DNA from: Nigrospora sphaerica
Lineage: Eukaryota; Ascomycota; Sordariomycetes; Amphisphaeriales; Apiosporaceae
Assembly (NCBI GenBank): GCA_018287875.1
Contig: JAGVVL010000002.1
Location: 248,001 to 312,000 of the forward strand
Length of the DNA: 64,000 bases
Direction of reading: 5' to 3'
In this document: piece after piece, positions 45,359-55,719 of the stretch
How positions within the stretch are numbered: the stretch's first letter is position 1
Layout: each line of letters opens with the position of its first letter
Notes under the pieces: generated by a model
The model's database searches: none
Seen by the model: the letters and a program-made list of their open reading frames with translations, nothing else
What the model was told of the DNA's origin: nothing
Translations under genes and position numbers: made by a program

Positions 45359-46535
45359 ATCTCTCGGAGGCTGTCCGGCCGGCGGCGAGTAGGCAGGAAA
45401 GATCAGCTTCGGGGGGGCGAAGCTGGAGATATTGGTGCAGGTGTGAACATGAGGGAGAACTGGAGTAACCGAGGACGAAAAGCCCGACAGAGGAGAGAGT
45501 GATTGGTGCTGTGGACCTCGTATCCATCCATGAAGGCGAGGACTGTTAGCTCCTACGCCGAGCCATTGTCTCACTCGTCGACTGTGGGGTTCCAGGGGGA
45601 GGCGACACTCGCTGGCGGCCCCACGACGAGACAGTCAGACAGCCCCCCGGGTTCAGGGTCGAGTGCGGCGCCGCATAACCATCTCATCCGAAGTCACGCG
45701 CCTTTGTCTGTCATGGATGGATGCATCCATGATCATGGGCTCTGGGGAAGACTGGGCGTGAGGAGAGAGGAGAGGGAACCCATCCCTTCCACTCGGGGAC
45801 CTGGGTACAGACAGCACTCGTATCGCCCGAGGGACCCGTCAATAGCCCAAGCACTACATGGTGGGAAAGGCTCGCCTGATCCTTCCCCTGTGCCCGAATG
45901 CGCCACTTTGCGGGACTAGGGTGGCACCAGTGTGGCTGCTAGGCACTAGGCAATCAGGTACAGGTGGTTGAGCCGCCATCCCGCGGTACCTCTTAGCTAA
46001 TGTGCGCATTTGCCAAGACTGAAGAGAGCCAGGGCTGTTTGCCTGCCCCGCAGCCGATCCTCTGCCGAACGCCTATTTTTAGCCCTCCTCTACCCTAAAA
46101 TCTCCGTGCGCCCCTGAAAGTACCGGCAGAAGCCGGTTTTCCGCCTCTTCGCATTCATTCCACAACACAGCACCGCGCATGGGATTCAAAATGACATTTC
46201 TCCTTCTTTCAAATATAAGAGAGAAGCGCCGTTCGGCTCTAAGCTGGCGTACACAGAAAAGTCTTGGTCGCTGCAGGACTTTGGCATTCCGCCCGGCTCG
46301 GTTGCTTCCCACCGTCCGCGGCAATGGCCCAATGGCTTCGTCATTACCGCTCTCGAATCGGCTGCTCGGCTGCTGTCGCCCACCCTCGCTTAGCCAACCA
46401 GACTGGCAAGCCAGCTGGACCGCCACCAGCCAATCCCGTCCATGCTAATGACACAGGTTGACCTCGAGTGACACAGAGGTCGAATATAAATTACATTCTC
46501 GGCACATTACACACCCAGGCGTTTCGCATCGCTCT
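45359..46535. other. Intergenic, no supported gene
   Basis: 1.2 kb with the promoter of the Kre9-like gene and the 3' flank of the P450. Confidence 0.6.
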
Positions 46536-48108
46536 TCAATATTCACCCAATATCTCGGCCGCGGTGCCGTCCATCCTCATCCTGACCTCGAGTTGCACCG
46601 TTGGATCAACCCTGGCGTAGTAGTTGGCTACAATGGGCTTCGGATCGCAGCCCTCGGCCAGCCGGGTGTCATACTTGAGGAGAATGTGGGCCAGCGCGAG
46701 CTTCAGCTCGTTGCTGGCGAAGAAACGTCCAGGGCAGATGTGCCGGCCACCACCGAATACGTAGTAGTTGGAGCCCGTCTGGACGAACTGACTGGTGTTG
46801 TCTCCCGCCTCACGCTTGCGCAGGAACCGGTACCCGTCAAACCGCTGCGGGTCGGGATACACCGCTGGGTTCCACAAGTCTGTCGAGTCGACCATGATCA
46901 TCGAGCCCTTGGGCAGAATGCGTCCGTCTGGCAGCGCCGTATCCTTGAGTGCCACGCGCTCGATGACAGCTACACCCAGAGAAAGTCAGCACATCTAAAA
47001 TAACACGAGGTGGGGGCGCCATCCGGTACTTACTCAGGCCGCTGCCCAGTCTCTGCGACTCTTTCATGACGCTGTCAAGCAAGACCATGTTATTGGCCGC
47101 CGCGACCGATACGCCGTGCGTCGAAATCTGGTCCATGACCTCCTTCCGCAACGGTTCAATGAGCTCTGTGTGGCGAGCCACATCAATCAGAACCGTACGG
47201 AACATCTCGCTCGTGGTCAGCAGCGCCGCCATGGCCAGCGAGAGCTGGAGGTCGCCCATCTCGATTGACACCTTCGACGCGGCGGGCACCCACGCAATCA
47301 CATCGTTGTACTCCGGGGCCGGGCGGCCTTCCTGCTCGGCCCTCCGGGCCTCGTCATGCCTCTTGCCGACGACCTCGTTCATGATTGCGCGGGCTCGCGG
47401 GATAATGCTGCGGCAACGGGCCGCGTTCGGCAGGAACCAGTGCACAATGGGTCGCGCCCAGGGCGGGTACGCGTGCAGCTCACCGACGGCGGTAAAATAG
47501 GACGTCACGTAGCCCTGGACGAGCTCCAGCCACTCGGCGTCGTCGCACTTCTCGGGGCCGACGAAGACGGATGACGCGGCGCGCGCGATGATACCCTCGG
47601 TGTCCTGATACCAGTTGATGGCGTGCCATTCGGTCGCGTCTCCCCAGAGCAGCTTAAAGGCCCGGGTCAGGCTGGCGTTCATAGCGGCCACGGTGCTCTC
47701 GTTCTGGCCCAGCTTCGTCTTGATGATGCGGTTGGATGTCTCGTCGTCGGCGTGGAGCACCGTCTGCGCCTCGAACCCGGGCAAGCCCGCAAAGTACTCG
47801 TCCTTGACCAGTTCACGGTGGTCGAGGTCCTTGCTGCCCTTGGCCCAGGCCGTCAGCGAGGCCGGCAGCACAATCTTCTGGCTGTGCGGGAAGGCGATGG
47901 TTATGCCGCCCTGGTGCTTAGCCAGGCCTTCGGTGATGAGCTGACGGCAATTGAACCGGGACTCGTGGTAGGCCCGACGGTTGAAAAAGTCGCCGGGGTA
48001 GTTGTTGACAACGGGAAAGACGGGTTTCTTAGGGCGGAGGACGTGTATGCTGACCAGAACGGCCAGCACCGTCCACAGACGGATATCGGAGAGAAGTTCG
48101 GTCAACAT
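46536..48108 (-). CDS. Cytochrome P450 monooxygenase
   Basis: Exons 48108-47034 and 46969-46536, with a 64-bp intron (GTAAGT to TGTAG, GCTGAC branch point), give 502 residues. An N-terminal membrane anchor (WTVLAVLVSIHVLRPKKP) places it on the ER surface. The K-helix ExxR is Glu350-Arg353 (KESQR), the PERF-like segment is PQRFDGYRF near 399, and the haem loop FGGGRHICPG has the thiolate Cys437. It is complete and appears active. The general build resembles fungal terpenoid- or mycotoxin-type P450s, but I cannot name a substrate. No other biosynthetic gene is adjacent. Confidence 0.92.
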
Positions 48109-49564
48109 CTTGGCGCAAGCCTCTGTTTGGCTTGTTTTAATGGGGAAATAGGAAATCTGGCTGGAGGCTCTGTACAACGATACGGTTGGTTGAAGCTTCT
48201 TTCTTATACCATGGATTCGCTACGGCAATTTGTTAGGAACCCGGTATAGACGCTTATCGATTGGCCAATACCTAGCGGGCCGGGATGGCTCAGTATGATT
48301 CATTCTGAATGCCGGGGGCGCTAGCCCAGTAAGGTTCGCCGGTAGGCTTGCTAATGAATCGTAGTGGGGCCCAGCGAGCCCGGCCCCTTGAAATGTGCGT
48401 TCGTGAAGCCAGGCCTTCTGCTTCTGGTGGCACCATGATATTTGGCAGTACGAACATTGGGAATGAATAGGAAAACCTGAATAAATGTTATGGTGTCGTG
48501 AGAATTTCCATCTACCGAATTAAGTGAGTGTCCTGCGGCAGGGTGACAGAACGGGGAAGCAGATGGAAGCATTGTCGTCAGCTCGCGTCTCGCTCGCCGG
48601 AATTCGCATTTTGGCTCGTTTCCCTCCCCCAAGGCGAGCTCGGGGGCGATGATAAATGTGGCTATGTACGGTTGCCCAGATGGGGGAAAGGGTCTGGCCC
48701 CTCCCTGCAGGCTGTTCCACGACTAAAACCGCGTGGTACCTGACGCACGCAATGCGAGGCCCACGAAGCGGCCATGACCGTACAGGTCGGAGTCGCATGG
48801 CCGAAAATAGGGCAACTCTATCCGACGTACAGAATTTCGACGGGGCAGGGTTGAGATTTTCTGTATTTGCCCAAGAGGAAAGGAGAAGGAAAGAGATAAC
48901 TAGTTCAGGGTCCCGGCCAGAAAAGCCCCGACGCGTGGACGCGTTGGGCCTGCTTATACTTCGGATTACGCCAAGAAGGGAAAAGACGAGATGCTAAATT
49001 GATGGCGTGATGGACTAGATTCATTTAGGAGCGATATATAGATGCGGCTCTAAACCCGTCCACTTAAAAAAAGGGACCCGGTGATCCCTAAAATCAGGGC
49101 CGAAGCTGGCCCCGGCAAGAAATATATACATGACCAACACCCCTCGCATAGCGACCTAACACGGTGTCCATCCTCCGATTTGGAGGCCCAGGTACCCATT
49201 CGTGCGGATGGCGATTAGTCCACACCCCAGGTGAATTAGATGCGAGAGAAGGGGACAGTAGAGCGCCAGAAGGAGGAATTTTCTAGTGTATAGGCCAAAG
49301 GGAGTGCGTGAGGAATGCTACTTGGTCGTCTTCGGTCTATCTCCTGTGTACATGTGGGCGGGACCACGTTGTTGAATCCAAGCCAGTACTAAGTGTCCGC
49401 GAAGTATGGATGCTGTGTCCGCCCGAGCGCTATGCACGCTCCAAGTGTGGTACCTGTACCCTGCGTACCGGTTAGGCTGGGAGGCCGCGTATCAAGCACG
49501 ACCAGGGTACGTGGTGGCTTTATAAGCACAGGTGCCCCAGTTTCGCCGTTGTCATTCCCAAAAG
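48109..49564. other. Intergenic, no supported gene
   Basis: 1.5 kb from the P450 promoter to the 3' end of small-protein gene A. Only short frames without motifs are seen. Confidence 0.6.
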
Positions 49565-49889
49565 CTAAATGCTCTCTGAGACGCGTTTGATAGCTTCCGC
49601 GACGCGACGATGGCGATCCGCCATGCTCTCTGGGTAAGCTGGGTTTCCGCTCTGCCGTGATGAAGTGGCGAAGGTGGCCAGGCGCCGTTGGTTCATGGTG
49701 CTATGGGATGGGCTTTCTGTGTGTCGCGTGATATAACTACTGGGTTTGCTTGAGCCCCCCCCTTTTCGGATCATTGAGGTTAGTGTACAGCCGGACACGG
49801 GGAGCGAAATGCTGCAGGGGGTGGGGGAAACAGAAGGATATCTTGACATACACGTACGCAGCCGAAGAGGCGGGCTTTTCAGCCGTCAT
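49565..49889 (-). CDS. Small-protein family member A (71 aa), unknown function
   Basis: Exon 1 49889-49858 (MTAEKPASSA plus two bases of the next codon), intron 49749-49857 (GTACGT donor, ACTAAC branch point, CTCAAG acceptor), exon 2 49748-49565, phase 2. The core KPSSYITRHTESPSHSTMNQ is nearly the same pattern as in gene D, followed by RRLA and the charged end ESMADRHRRVAEAIKRV. Exon 2 is exactly 184 nt, as in gene C. There is no signal peptide and no cysteine. A long G run just upstream of the acceptor makes the exact junction less certain, but this one keeps frame and phase. Function unknown. Confidence 0.6.
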
Positions 49890-52743
49890 GATGTTTTAAA
49901 AGGACGGAGGTGAGTGTAGACACTGTGAAGATCAGCAGAATCGGTAACACTCCGTGCAAAAGTCATTCGTAAGCGTGTGATAGCCCCACCACGGCCACCA
50001 CACCATGGATGAGGAAGCTGGTACATGTGAAGGCCGCGATCCTCGGTTCAAACCCCGGAATCAAGGCAGGGTAGCACTGTAGCGTGTTAGTGCCGACGTG
50101 ACCGTATTCTTAGCCAGTCAAGCGCGGCACTAGCCAGCAAAGACGTCCATGCAAGCATACGAGGCATCCTTCAGGATAGGTCTGTTCCTCTCGACCAGCG
50201 TAAGGGAGAAGGGCCGAGACGGACCACGGTGAAAGTCGTCGCCGCTCGAACCTCCGTACGATGGGATGGCGGATGGTCGGATAGGGCTCTCCGTGGGGGC
50301 CGGGCTGTGTGTGACCATGGGGTATATGAAGTCGTCTCAAACAAGGCCGGGGAAGCACGTTGCTTCGGTCTAGGAACTCGCCGTCAGCCAGTAATGCGTG
50401 GTTGTACAGGAAAAGGCGCGCGATTGGACAAGTTCCTGGACTGAAATAAGCTTCTGATGGTTCAGGATTCCGCTTTCACCCCAGTCGGGGCTTTCTCTGA
50501 CGGGTGCGAATACAATGCCACGTCGCCACGGCTGTGGCAAGCTGCACAGCCACAGAGCCTGCTGCCCCAGATGGAGAACCCTGGGCTCTCGGCCTGTTTC
50601 TCGGCGGGAGCCGGATGGGCATGCTCTTTGCCATGAGCAGGCTGCGGACCAACGGCCGCTCATTGGCCCCGTGCCATGCCTGTCCGGGGATGAAACCCAT
50701 ATTTCATATCCGGTCCCTCGGGTCACGACGCGTTCTCATCATTAACACTGTCCGGTGGACTTGGTCGAACAGGACACGGCATCCACGCCAGCCGTTTCCC
50801 TACCAGCCACCCTCTTCTTTCCCGTCCACGGTTCGCCCGAGTCCGACTCGGGTGGTCGCCCCCGTACGAGGCACTCGACGCTTCAGGCACAGGCAACCGG
50901 TGCATACGCGCGTCAAGCGCCCGCCTCGCAGGCCATGACGGGGCGCTTGGGCCTTGAGTCTCGCGTGGCTACCAATCGACTTGTGCTCAATCGAAAGGCC
51001 TCGGCATGGTGGAGGAGTCGATCAGAGTTTTGTGTGACCACTCGGCAGTGTGCACCCAGAGTGTCATGGCAAACGTATCTTTGTCCTGGAGTAGTGGTAG
51101 ACTGCAGCTCCCCCCCCCACAGCACTTGCCACCCAAGCACGTTGGAACCCCATTTGGTCCGTTTGATGAGGCTCCCAGCGACGATGCTGGCATGGTGCGT
51201 TGCACGCTAACTTGACCGAAAGCAAGTCGTTCAACTACTTTGGCCATTGGAGTGCACATTTGGTGGAGAAGAATACTGTCCTTGGCCATTTGGCCCCGCT
51301 GCTTGAAGAGTGAGAGCACAAGGTACGGGCTGGTTCTGCGCGACGATACGTGCCATTGCGTGGCCTGACCTTTGCGAGGATAGCGCCGCTGGCCCTAGTG
51401 CAACCAGCCGATGGCGCTGTGGGAGCGAGAACTTGCTGCTCACACATTCTGCAGCGAACCGCCACGGTACGCCATTGCACGGCGCCAGAACCCTTCTCCG
51501 TGTGTTCTACCGTTGGACCATCTTGGTTCGTCTGTCGTCCATTCAAGGTTTTTCGACCCATGTCAGCCGAGACGGTGAGCTGCCCAGGCCTAACCCAATT
51601 TCCGCCGTTCTGGGGTATCCTGGCAATAGCCGCGTGGATCCTCGGCCAATGTACCGCGCTCGGTCGCATCCGCACATCTTCTAGGATGGAAACCATGAGC
51701 ACCACGTGCGATACTCTTGATGGCTGTTAGATGCATTCTCCTTGGGCAGATGGGTAGTGGGAGGAGAGCGAGCACGGTGTGGCTGGGTTCGAAGAGTGGT
51801 AGTGGTTGCATGTGCGCCCGAGCAATACAATGACAGGCAAACAGGAACTAGAGGGTCGAGGGAGGAAAGGAACGTGTGAGAGATATCGAAGCTGATTATG
51901 AAGGGGGCAAACAAAGAAACAATGACGTCAATCGACTCCAGCCCAATCACCACCGGTCCGGCGTTCATGCCTGGCTCTCCTAGGTCGCCAGGACTCCTTT
52001 GCATCTCGTACGAATGCCGGAGCCCGGCTCTTCCAGAAGTTCTCGGCCATTCAAACGACCCAAAATGACGGCACTTAAGGATGGCGCTTGATGGGCGGGT
52101 GTAGCGGAACCACCCCCCCTCGTCCACAGTACCTCAGCAAGTAGGTACACAAGTACCGGCACTACCGGCTGGATGGAACTCATTCCCAATCGACGTTGTG
52201 AAAAGGTCTGAAACGCGGCTCGACAGGGCGCACAGGCTCCCGCGGGTTTGCCGACGTCAACTCATCCTTTGATTGTGCTACGGCCCGACCCGCAGACAGG
52301 GCGCCATTGCCATGTGATGCAGAGGGCCGCTGTTGGGAATAGTCCTCTGTACAGGTGGTCGCGCGATGAGGATCAAGGATGGGGAGCGCTGTAAGGGGCA
52401 CACGCGTGCTGGCGTGCAATTGACCGCGGGCTTGGCTTGGCGACGAGGGGACCCGTCGCTTGTTGGTGGAGGGTCGGAACCTAGCGGTCGTGTGGTCAGG
52501 GATTAATAGCGGTCGTGTGGTCAGGGATTAATCGCAGTAAGGTCCAAGCCTTCCGTGATGGGGTGCGTAAGGGTGTACACTGCATTGCCATTAGGCCCGA
52601 AGCTTGGCTGGAGCTTCAATGAAATGTGCCGGATGCAACCTACATTTGCCTTCATTACCACCCAGGCTGTTAATGCCACGCGCCAGTGAAGGGAACGCTA
52701 TTGTCTCCGAACTCGTGCGATTTGGGTCGGAAAGGGGACTACA
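49890..52743. other. Intergenic, no supported gene
   Basis: 2.9 kb between small-protein genes A and B. Frames of up to about 156 codons occur on both strands but lack motifs. A tRNA-like TTCAAAC segment near 50050 does not fold into a full tRNA. A 25-bp direct duplication is at 52482-52531. Confidence 0.55.
52482..52531. repeat. Perfect direct duplication of 25 bp
   Basis: The sequence starting TAGCGGTCGTGTGGTCAGGG is repeated head to tail with no change at 52482-52506 and 52507-52531. Confidence 0.9.
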
Positions 52744-53023
52744 TCATCGGAGCAGACGTGCAATGCGGGCCTCGCGCTCGGCCATGCTCTCCGCGAGCCC
52801 GGGTTGTTCGCCCTGGCTCGAGGTGATGGGGGCAAGGCGCCGTTGGGCCATATTGTGGGCGGATGGGTTCTCGATGTGCTTCGTAATGAAGTGCGAGGGC
52901 TTCTTGGGGTTCGAGCTGGGGTACGTTCGTCTTAGTGGGAGGGGGGTGTACGGCAGGGGATCGAGCGGCATACCTGTAACTGAGGGAAGAAACCGAAGCA
53001 GTGTCATTCCCAGAGGCAGACAT
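52744..53023 (-). CDS. Small-protein family member B (73 aa), unknown function
   Basis: Exon 1 53023-52974 (MSASGNDTASVSSLSY plus two bases), intron 52916-52973 (58 bp, GTATGC donor, CACTAAG branch-like site, CCCCAG acceptor), exon 2 52915-52744, phase 2. The core KKPSHFITKHIENPSAHNMA leads into QRRLA and SSQGEQPGLAESMAEREARI. The SVSSL(S/C)Y end of exon 1 and the PGLAE(S/P)M block are shared with gene C; ITK-H-x-E-x-PS is shared with A. Hydrophilic, no targeting signal. Function unknown. Confidence 0.62.
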
Positions 53024-55329
53024 GATCCCAGCTTGGTAGGTTCTAACATATTCAGTATCATGGCCCTCGGTAAAGCGTGAGAAGACTCGGGTTGAGGAGA
53101 GGTGAAGCACCAGACAAGCAGGGTGTAACGACTCCCGTGGGATGGGTGCAGCAGGGCCCGGCTTACCCAAGAATATCCGGCGACCTCGAGTTAGGTCTTG
53201 ACGTGGTCATGGTCGAGGTGTGGTTGGAAATGAAGTTGGTCTCGAGGTGTGATACTTAGGTACGTTATATAGAGGAAGTAACAGAAGGGTGACTGGCCGC
53301 CTGCGAGTAGGAAAATAGCACTTTCTGGGTCAATTACACGCGTTGAAGTTTGAACGGCTGGCAACTTGCGCACCCCTTAGCTGACCTGACATATGGACTC
53401 GTCCAGTAGGGTAGCGCAGTTTGCCCTTGGCGCGAGTCGCGCTCATCACACCTTTCAGGCCAGCCGCTTCCAGCAACAATCTGACGGTAATGCTTATACG
53501 ACTGGCAGGCCGCGCCCTTCGGTGGAACCGGAACCGCGTCGTCCTGGGTTGCTTCGACTGGAGGAAATCAACTGTGCCACAGACTGATTACAAGGTGCAG
53601 GTCGTCCCGCCACATGATACTTGCCGGATTCGGAAATTACGAAGACTCTACATGGATGCTCCTCGTGTCAGTGCTTCATCTACCCATCGTCTGGTTCCCC
53701 GCACGGCGCGAGGCATCCATCCCACCACGCCCCAGCCCAAGGTGTCAAAAAGCCAAAGAGCCCCAGTCGGCGTAGCGCACCCGTCATAGGCGAGAGCCAG
53801 GTCACCGATGCTGTTCCAAGGTCGATGCCGTCCCTCCGAGCCAGCGCGGGCGAGTTTGGACAGAGTGCTTGCCTGGTGGCCGCCAGGGGCCTTGGCCATG
53901 CCGCCTGTATGCACGTCGCCGTCGCTTGCGTCAGCCGCCGGTCCAAGCGTGAGTGTAATCCACTCCTTATTCGTTACATCTCGAACCCAGCCGGTTGCGT
54001 GAGGAAGTATTCCCTTCCTTGATCCTGGGGCGGTGCGGGTCGGTCAAGCGACGAATGGTGGCCGTTGCTTATGCATAGAGCGAGCAGACGAGGGCTGACA
54101 ATCAATGGAAGTTGGTGAAGAGGTTCCCCGCACTTGATCTCGATCCAAGTCAATAAAGCTGTAGCGCAAGTGCAGGTTCGCGCGGTCATCTGTGCTACTT
54201 TGGATTGATGCTGAATAATACGCACTGGCCCGTGCAGCACTATGAGCTTGGCAGCAAGCACCGTTGTCGAGTCCAGTCGAAGGTAGGGTAGTCTCGGTGT
54301 ACTCATAGTCAAAAAGTGGCGTTTCCAGCGAGGTTAGGAAGCGGGTGTTAAGGTAGAACGAGTGTATTTGCAACCCAGGCTGGTGGTGCTAGCTGTCTTC
54401 TGACGAACGTCGGTCATAGAGGGTGATGGGCCAAGTGCAGCAGTGATTTGTGCGAATGCCCTCTTCTCCAATCCTCATTACGCAGTCTCCAAAACTCATG
54501 GCGCCGCCCGCATGCCTCCATGCCGTTGCACGTGGCTGTGGATGTGTGCAGCCATTTGAGGTACCGCCACCTGGTACTGTGTACAGGCAACAGACCCATC
54601 CCTACTTGCCCATTCGGGGCGGAGACGCAAGCCTATTCGACAAGTCAAAAGCTTAGTGGCCGGGGTGCTTTAGTTGGTGCTACCTAATCATGTAGGATAG
54701 CGGGTACCCAAGTTTTTGGGACGAGCAGCGGCACATCTGCATCCCGTCCAATGTCATCATGGGACGTAGGAGGACGAGCTTATATGCTCTCCTGGTGTCC
54801 GTAATGTCTCCAGATCCGTCACCCCAGGTGAACCAGAGACATGGGCGGCGATGCTTATGCCGACGTGCACACCTTAGGTCTGGGGCGTATGTGGTACCGC
54901 GGAGCGCGCGGGTACTGTCGTGCGACGCCAGCTCGACGCCCGCCTCCAACGCGCCAAGCCTCGATGTCCACTAACACCGCGAGACAGGTTGGTTCTCATA
55001 TGATTTCCATGCGTGTATGTACCGAAACATATGTACTCCACGATTGTTAGCCGGCGGACATGAAGGCAGTTGTGGGAATGAGCATCTCGGTCACGTACAT
55101 CTGGCCCTACAGATGTAATCTGATGGGTTGGAAAGCTGGTGGCTGCCCTGCTGGCAGATTGAAAGCCCTCTTAAGCGAGCCTGACGACCAAAATACCGAC
55201 TCAACACGTACCGGCTGAACAGCGAACCCCCGTTCCGTCTCATAAGAGAAGATGACATGGGACTGGTGCTGTTGAGCCGTTATGACCTAGTCAATGGGTG
55301 ATCAATGGTCGTTCCGGTTGTCAGACGGC
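53024..55329. other. Intergenic, with block resembling the flank of gene C
   Basis: 2.3 kb. The first 250 bp upstream of gene B include a block at about 53133-53215 that resembles 55768-55850 upstream of gene C. Otherwise nothing is supported. Confidence 0.55.
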
Positions 55330-55719
55330 TTAGCTGTTCCAGCCAACACGCCCGAGCGCTTCGGCGATACGGGCCTGGCGGTCAACCATGGGCTCCGCCA
55401 GCCCTGGTCGTTGGGAGGAGATAAAAGTGGTGACACCCAGCCGGGACATGGTGCGGTTGGAGCAATTCTCGACGTGAAGCGCCACATGGTGCGTGGGCTT
55501 GGAGGGGTTCTCGCTGGGAGGGATTGGTCTTAGTGGCAGCAACGGACGCAGGGTGAGTGATAAAGATGCCAATCGAGGCCTTAGGGGAAATGAGGCTTGG
55601 GAAGCAGACAACGACTGGAAGGAAGGCGTGGGGGGGAGCCACACGTACCCATAACACAGAGAAGAGACTGACGTCGTCCTGTGCGATGATCGGGCCAGAA
55701 GGTTCCTAATGACGGTCAT
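55330..55719 (-). CDS. Small-protein family member C (84 aa), unknown function
   Basis: Exon 1 55719-55649 (from MTVIRNLLARSSHRTTSVSS to CY), intron 55514-55648 (135 bp, GTACGT donor, CACTAAG branch-like site, CTCCCAG acceptor), exon 2 55513-55330, phase 2. The core is NPSKPTHHVALHVENCSNRT, then SSQRPGLAEPMVDRQARIAE. It is the most diverged of the four in the ITR segment (VAL) but closest to B in the rest. The start could be this ATG or one three codons upstream. No signal peptide. Function unknown. Confidence 0.58.
   Translation of the reverse strand: MTVIRNLLARSSHRTTSVSSLCYGYVWLPPTPSFQSLSASQASFPLRPRLASLSLTLRPLLPLRPIPPSENPSKPTHHVALHVENCSNRTMSRLGVTTFISSQRPGLAEPMVDRQARIAEALGRVGWNS

Noticed and set aside
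50040..50075. tRNA-like TTCAAAC loop
   Set aside because: The T stem has a mismatch and no matching acceptor or anticodon arms are found upstream; at most a relic.
50200..50330. Possible fifth small-protein copy between A and B
   Set aside because: A weak match to the PGLAE-M block only; no frame with the core ITR/PS pattern and no matching first exon.
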